Shown here: positions 60,795 through 64,000 of the stretch, in pieces
Position numbering within the stretch: the first letter of the stretch is position 1
Layout of the letters: each line of letters begins with the position of its first letter
Assembly (NCBI GenBank): GCA_002699125.1
Contig: PABI01000005.1
Span: 62,001 to 126,000 of the forward strand
Direction of reading: 5' to 3'
Origin: Anaerolineaceae bacterium
GTDB lineage: Bacteria; Chloroflexota; Anaerolineae; Promineifilales; Promineifilaceae
DNA: 64,000 bases
Program-made: the position numbers and the translations under genes
The notes under the pieces: generated by a model
Database searches by the model: none
The model's input: only the letters and a program-made list of their open reading frames with translations
What the model was told of the DNA's origin: nothing

Positions 60795-61327
60795 AGCTTA
60801 ATGACAAATCGAAAAAGATACTGGTGAAACGTGATTAGCAACCACAGGCTGCTTCACGCATCATGAGCCATTCATTTATTTTAGAAAAACATATCAATTA
60901 GCTGCTAGGATAGCGGTCTAGACGAAGTTGTCCATAGGAAATTGCCACTTTTTTGATTGATTCTCATCTTAATTCGGGGCTGGTGCTGTCGTCAAGAGGA
61001 ATTGTGGATGAGGGTGGCCGGATTTTTTATTGATAACCTATAATGCCAAACGAGGCCTGAGCCTGTCGCAGGCCGGCCTGCGACAGGCTCAGGCCTCATC
61101 TTGTATCAACAATTCTTCTAGGCATACTGTGGATGAGAAACGGCCGTTTCCTTTTTAACCATCGGTTGGCATTTGACGGCAGCTGGGGATAATCAGTTTG
61201 TGGGCGCAACTCATACCGCCCGCCTGGGTTTTGTACTGTTGGGAGAAGGCAGCAAACGTAAACCGCGAATAGCCCTTGGGTTTTCACAAAACTTACTGCG
61301 GTTTATGCAGCAGCTTGAGGAATCATT
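60795..61327. other. Intergenic region with a 46-bp palindrome
   Basis: This 533-bp gap divides divergent genes. It contains the palindrome at 61052-61097, an ACGGCCGT octamer extended to GAAACGGCCGTTTC (61138-61151) and an inverted repeat AAACCGC/GCGGTTT (about 61260 and 61303) just before the fabH ribosome site. No gene or firm promoter was found. Confidence 0.5.
61052..61097. repeat. 46-bp perfect palindrome
   Basis: The half-site GAGGCCTGAGCCTGTCGCAG (plus GCC) is followed directly by its exact reverse complement. There is no T run, so it is not a classic terminator. Confidence 0.9.
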
Positions 61328-62491
61328 ATGAAATATGCACATATTGTGGGATGGGGCAGCTTCCGTCCTGATAAAATTTTAACCAATCACGATTTGGCCC
61401 GGATCGTCGATACGTCCGACGAATGGATTTATTCGCGCACTGGCATCCGCGAACGGCGCATTGCCAGCGAAAAAGAGACAACGGCCACGCTGGCGTTTGA
61501 AGCCGCCGCCCGAGCCCTGCAGCGGGCCGATCTGCACCCATCGCAGGTAGAGCTCATCATCGTAGCCACCTCCACACCGGAATACATTTTCCCCTCCACG
61601 GCGTGCCGCGTGCAGGATTATTTAGGCGCGACCAAGGCCGGGGCGTTTGATCTGAGCGCAGCTTGTTCTGGTTTTGTGTATGCCCTAAGCATGGCTGCCC
61701 AATCGATCCAAACTGGATCGGTGCGCAATGCGATTGTTATTGGCGCAGAAACGATGTCTCGGGTGATGGATTGGGAAGATCGCGGCACCTGCATTTTGTT
61801 TGGTGATGGGGCAGGGGCGATTGTGCTGAAGGGCTCCTCAGTGCCGGGCGGCGTGATGGCTTCCACGCTGCGCTCTGACGGTTCAGGCGGTGATCTGCTC
61901 AGCCTGCCCGCCGTCTACCACAATCCGATGCCGGTGCTGGGGCCAGAATATTTGCACCAAAACGGGCACAGAAAAAACACGGTGGATATGAACGGCCGTC
62001 AGGTATTCCGCTTTGCCACGCAGGTGATTGCCTCTTCTGTGGAGGAAACTGTGGCCAAGGCGGGCTTGACAATGGATGAGGTGGCTTTGATTGTGCCCCA
62101 TCAGGCCAATGTGCGCATTATTGAGTCTGCGGCCAAACGGTTAAAAATTCCCGTCGAACGCTTTTACATGAACGTTGATACGATGGGCAACACATCGGCC
62201 GCTTCGATTCCGATAGCGTTGTGTGATGCGGTGCACGATGGCCGTTTGCGCCCCGATGACAATGTGGTGTTTGTTGGCTTTGGCGGCGGGCTGACCTGGG
62301 CGGCTTCGGTTGTAAAGTGGAACGTAACCCCGCCAGAAATCTCGCTGCCGCGCCGGGAATGGCGACGGGCGCGCTACATTTTGGCTCGTGCGCGTTCGCA
62401 AATTAAGAAGTGGCGGCGCAAAATTATTGATCGCGTGCTGTTTTCCCCCGCTCCCCATGAAAGGATGCGTGATGCAGATAGAAAAGAGTGA
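61328..62491 (+). CDS. 3-oxoacyl-ACP synthase III (FabH-like) with basic tail
   Basis: FabH condenses acetyl-CoA with malonyl-ACP to start fatty acid synthesis. The catalytic triad is complete: Cys113 (LSAACSGF), His about 258 (VPHQANVRI) and Asn about 288 (NTSAASIP). The GFGGGLTWAASVVKW ending is normal for the family, but about 50 more residues rich in Arg and Lys follow (PRREWRRARYILARARSQIKKWRRK), giving 387 residues instead of about 325. GAGGA precedes the ATG. It overlaps a membrane-protein gene by 20 bases. Solitary placement, away from other fab genes, allows a special role. Confidence 0.9.
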   Translation: MKYAHIVGWGSFRPDKILTNHDLARIVDTSDEWIYSRTGIRERRIASEKETTATLAFEAAARALQRADLHPSQVELIIVATSTPEYIFPSTACRVQDYLGATKAGAFDLSAACSGFVYALSMAAQSIQTGSVRNAIVIGAETMSRVMDWEDRGTCILFGDGAGAIVLKGSSVPGGVMASTLRSDGSGGDLLSLPAVYHNPMPVLGPEYLHQNGHRKNTVDMNGRQVFRFATQVIASSVEETVAKAGLTMDEVALIVPHQANVRIIESAAKRLKIPVERFYMNVDTMGNTSAASIPIALCDAVHDGRLRPDDNVVFVGFGGGLTWAASVVKWNVTPPEISLPRREWRRARYILARARSQIKKWRRKIIDRVLFSPAPHERMRDADRKE

Positions 62492-63113
62492 GAAACGGAT
62501 GGGGCAGGGCAAATCTGCGCTGCCCGCCTGGTTTTGGGCCATTCCCCTGGCGCTGCTGTTGGGGGTTGCCCTGATGATTGTGTTTGCCCCGGAAGAGCGC
62601 ACGCTGGGCAGCGGTATCCGCTCCGTCTATCTGCACGTGGGGCTCATTTGGACCGGTCTGTTTGGCTTTGCGATGACGGCCGTTTTAGGCATCGGTGTTT
62701 TGCTTACGGAAAAACGGCCGTGGCAGCACTGGTTCGCGCTGGTAAGTTGGGTGGCGCTGGGATTTTACGCGGCGGGTATTTTCATGAGCATGGTCGCCTC
62801 TGCCGATAACTGGGGTGCGGTGTTTTTGCAAGAGCCACGCATGGCGGCCTCCCTCAACGGATTGGCCGTGGCTACGATTGTGCTGGTTCTAGGCAGTTGG
62901 CAGCCGTGGCCGCGTCTGCGCGGTGCAATGGCAGCCAGCATCATTTTTGTGCTGCTGTGGCTGAATCTTCGAGCGGAATTGGTGCTTCATCCACCAAACC
63001 CCATCGCCAACTCCAACGCGACTCCCATTCAACTTACTTTCTTGCTGGTGACGCTCCTGTTTATTTTGCTGGCTACGTGGCTGGTCTGGCTTCTGCACGA
63101 CCGAACGGCATAG
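62472..63113 (+). CDS. Multi-helix membrane protein, CcsA/CcmC-like
   Basis: The 213-residue protein has six hydrophobic segments. The stretch GSGIRSVYLHVGLIWTGLFGFAMTAVLG resembles CcmC/CcsA cytochrome-c assembly proteins, including a His in the first external loop region, but the tryptophan-rich WWD motif is not apparent, so the assignment is tentative. AAGGA lies eight bases before ATG 62472, inside the end of the fabH gene. The coupling to fabH is odd for a heme-handling protein. Confidence 0.6.
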   Translation: MQIEKSEKRMGQGKSALPAWFWAIPLALLLGVALMIVFAPEERTLGSGIRSVYLHVGLIWTGLFGFAMTAVLGIGVLLTEKRPWQHWFALVSWVALGFYAAGIFMSMVASADNWGAVFLQEPRMAASLNGLAVATIVLVLGSWQPWPRLRGAMAASIIFVLLWLNLRAELVLHPPNPIANSNATPIQLTFLLVTLLFILLATWLVWLLHDRTA

Positions 63114-63133
63114 AACTGACTTTCCAAAAAATG

Positions 63134-63198
63134 GGACGCTGATGAACGCAGATGACGCTGATTTTTTTATCTGCGTATATTGGCGTTCATCTGCGTCC
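63134..63198. repeat. CGCAGATGA-type inverted repeat
   Basis: GGACGCTGATGAACGC (63134-63149) pairs with GCGTTCATCTGCGTCC (63183-63198) with one mismatch, with CGCAGATGACGCTGAT and ATCTGCGT between. It lies between convergent genes and may end both transcripts. Confidence 0.78.
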
Positions 63199-63219
63199 AA
63201 AAAGATTTTAGTTCCATCG

Positions 63220-63870
63220 TTAGTTGGTTTTAACGGCCGTTCCAATTTGCTTCAAAATTTCCCCTTCGTCCACGACACCTTCCATATGCACACGGCCGTT
63301 TAAAACCATGTGCGGCAAATAGTTGAGCGAGTAGCGGTTGACGGCCGTGGGAAACTGGTCGGCCATGATGAAAAAGGTGCGGATGTGCTCGTTGACCACG
63401 GCCATATTAAACAGCGGCTGGGCCATGAGCGCGCCGGCTTCGTTGTCTGCCGCGCTGAACAGCTCGATGTTGACCGGCTGGCTGAGCTGCTTCAGCCTGA
63501 TGCGGGTCATCGCTTCCAGCGTCATTCCCCGAAACGAGACGGCCTGAACGGCCGTAACAAACGAAGTCATCGCATAGCCGTTGGGCTGCCCAATGAGCCG
63601 CACGCCAAAGTCGGTCCATTCCTCGGCCGGGCCGCCCATCACGCCAATCACGGGGTAAAAGTCGTAGTTGATGCGCCGGGGCAGCACCTGGGTAGTGAGG
63701 GCGCTAAATCGATCGGCGAGGCTTTGTAGGAGAACGGCCGTTTCCTTCTCAGCCTTACTTTCCGCCGGATCGCCCCACATGATGAGGTGGACCGGTTCCG
63801 GCAAATTTTCAAACAGGGCAGGCAGCTGTGCCCAGGTTTCTGCATCAAAGGGGTGAGGAGTGTCGTTCAT
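63220..63870 (-). CDS. Cysteine-free tandem thioredoxin-fold protein, PDO-like
   Basis: The 216-residue protein follows the plan of protein disulfide oxidoreductases and AhpF N-terminal domains: two thioredoxin folds, with FGVRLIGQPNGYAMTSFVTAVQAVS matching the G-I-P-x-G-Y segment and YLPHMVLNGRVHMEGVV matching the cis-Pro region. The places where CxxC motifs belong (MWGDPAESKAE and LFSAADNEAG) hold no cysteine; there is no cysteine in the whole protein. It therefore cannot be a thiol redox enzyme and may be a binding or scaffold form. Confidence 0.75.
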   Translation of the reverse strand: MNDTPHPFDAETWAQLPALFENLPEPVHLIMWGDPAESKAEKETAVLLQSLADRFSALTTQVLPRRINYDFYPVIGVMGGPAEEWTDFGVRLIGQPNGYAMTSFVTAVQAVSFRGMTLEAMTRIRLKQLSQPVNIELFSAADNEAGALMAQPLFNMAVVNEHIRTFFIMADQFPTAVNRYSLNYLPHMVLNGRVHMEGVVDEGEILKQIGTAVKTN

Positions 63871-64000
63871 GGTGCATATTCTACTGGGAAACGGCCGTTT
63901 TACACAGAGGGTGTGCTAGAATACGGCCGTATCTGGCAAGCACAATACGGTAGCCGAGGCGGTTTTGCGTTGCCGAAGGCCTCACTAGAGCAGCGGAATG
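63871..64000. other. Terminal intergenic stretch
   Basis: Two ACGGCCGT octamers (63891 and 63922 regions) occur within 40 bp. No gene start can be judged because the window ends. Confidence 0.4.

Larger units (their letters stand above)
683..63929. repeat. Highly iterated palindrome ACGGCCGT (about 110 copies)
   Basis: Counting by eye gives about 110 exact copies of ACGGCCGT spread over the window, mostly inside genes, often extended to AAACGGCCGTTT. In coding frames they read as Thr-Ala-Val, Asn-Gly-Arg or Arg-Pro. Copies are missing from conserved genes such as rho, fbp and the ftsH core, and from the AT-rich gene at 25.2 kb. Frequent near-forms are GCGGCCGT, TCGGCCGT and ACGGCCGA. Confidence 0.9.

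Noticed and set aside
1..64000. ACGGCCGT as a remnant of a transposable element
   Set aside because: Copies have no common flanks beyond a few symmetric bases, lie in frame within many genes and are too short and too evenly spread for insertion of an element.

Overview
The window reads as chromosome of a Chloroflexota bacterium, probably from the Anaerolineae/Ardenticatenia side; this is inferred from gene content, not from a marker search. Supporting signs are secreted proteins with an LYLPLV linker, Ser/Thr kinases with an NBR1-type Ig domain, paired LysM-M23 proteins, large GT39-like membrane glycosyltransferases and no lipopolysaccharide or outer-membrane genes. Base composition is moderately GC-rich except for one AT-rich gene near 25.2-25.7 kb. 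No phage, large plasmid module or CRISPR array was seen.

Layout. 0-6.4 kb is a housekeeping run: end of tsf, pyrH, frr, uppS, cdsA, class I fbp, and rho behind a 400-nt leader. 6.5-9.8 kb holds two tandem LysM-M23 peptidases and the first rlmN. 9.9-10.4 kb is a DUF433/DUF5615 toxin-antitoxin-like pair. 10.7-20.7 kb is a minus-strand sugar locus: LacI regulator, binding protein, two permeases, HAD-IIA phosphatase, FGGY kinase and GH42 beta-galactosidase. At 20.9-21.4 kb lies a DUF411 (CopG-like) lipoprotein gene whose first CxCC cysteine codon is an in-frame TGA, a selenoprotein candidate. 21.7-29.0 kb carries a Cys-rich small protein, HAD, nucleotidyltransferase (truncated by a repeat), YCII, phosphoesterase, a HEPN-like gene, a PKD/CAP secreted protein and a sulfurtransferase. 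29-34.4 kb has a membrane 7TM-GAF-HTH regulator, ftsH and a kinase; two tRNAs (His, Arg) follow. 34.7-40.0 kb has an nrnA-like phosphoesterase, a TPP riboswitch with a thiamine pyrophosphokinase and a thiamine-binding lipoprotein, and a second kinase. 40.3-46.4 kb has an unknown coiled-coil protein, a second rlmN, a RAYT-like transposase surrounded by five copies of a palindromic element, and a Trk/Ktr potassium system. 46.4-48.6 kb is an ECF42-type sigma factor with two DGPF/YCII proteins. 48.8-64 kb has rodA, a Uma2 nuclease, DUF1499, a GT/SGNH/GT operon, an MFS exporter, small proteins, a membrane-anchored metalloprotease, fabH with a CcsA-like partner and a Cys-free PDO-like protein.

Two signals overlie the whole window. 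First, the 8-bp palindrome ACGGCCGT occurs about 110 times by eye in 64 kb, against one or two expected, mostly inside genes, in the manner of the cyanobacterial HIP1 octamer. Second, gene junctions are full of short structured repeats: AGTGAAAAGT hairpins, CAGTAATCAGT and ACCGATTA hairpins, CACAGAG/CGCAGAT hairpins, cloverleaf GGTAGGGGC elements and the RAYT-linked GTAGGG palindromes. Several supply stop codons or disrupt gene ends.
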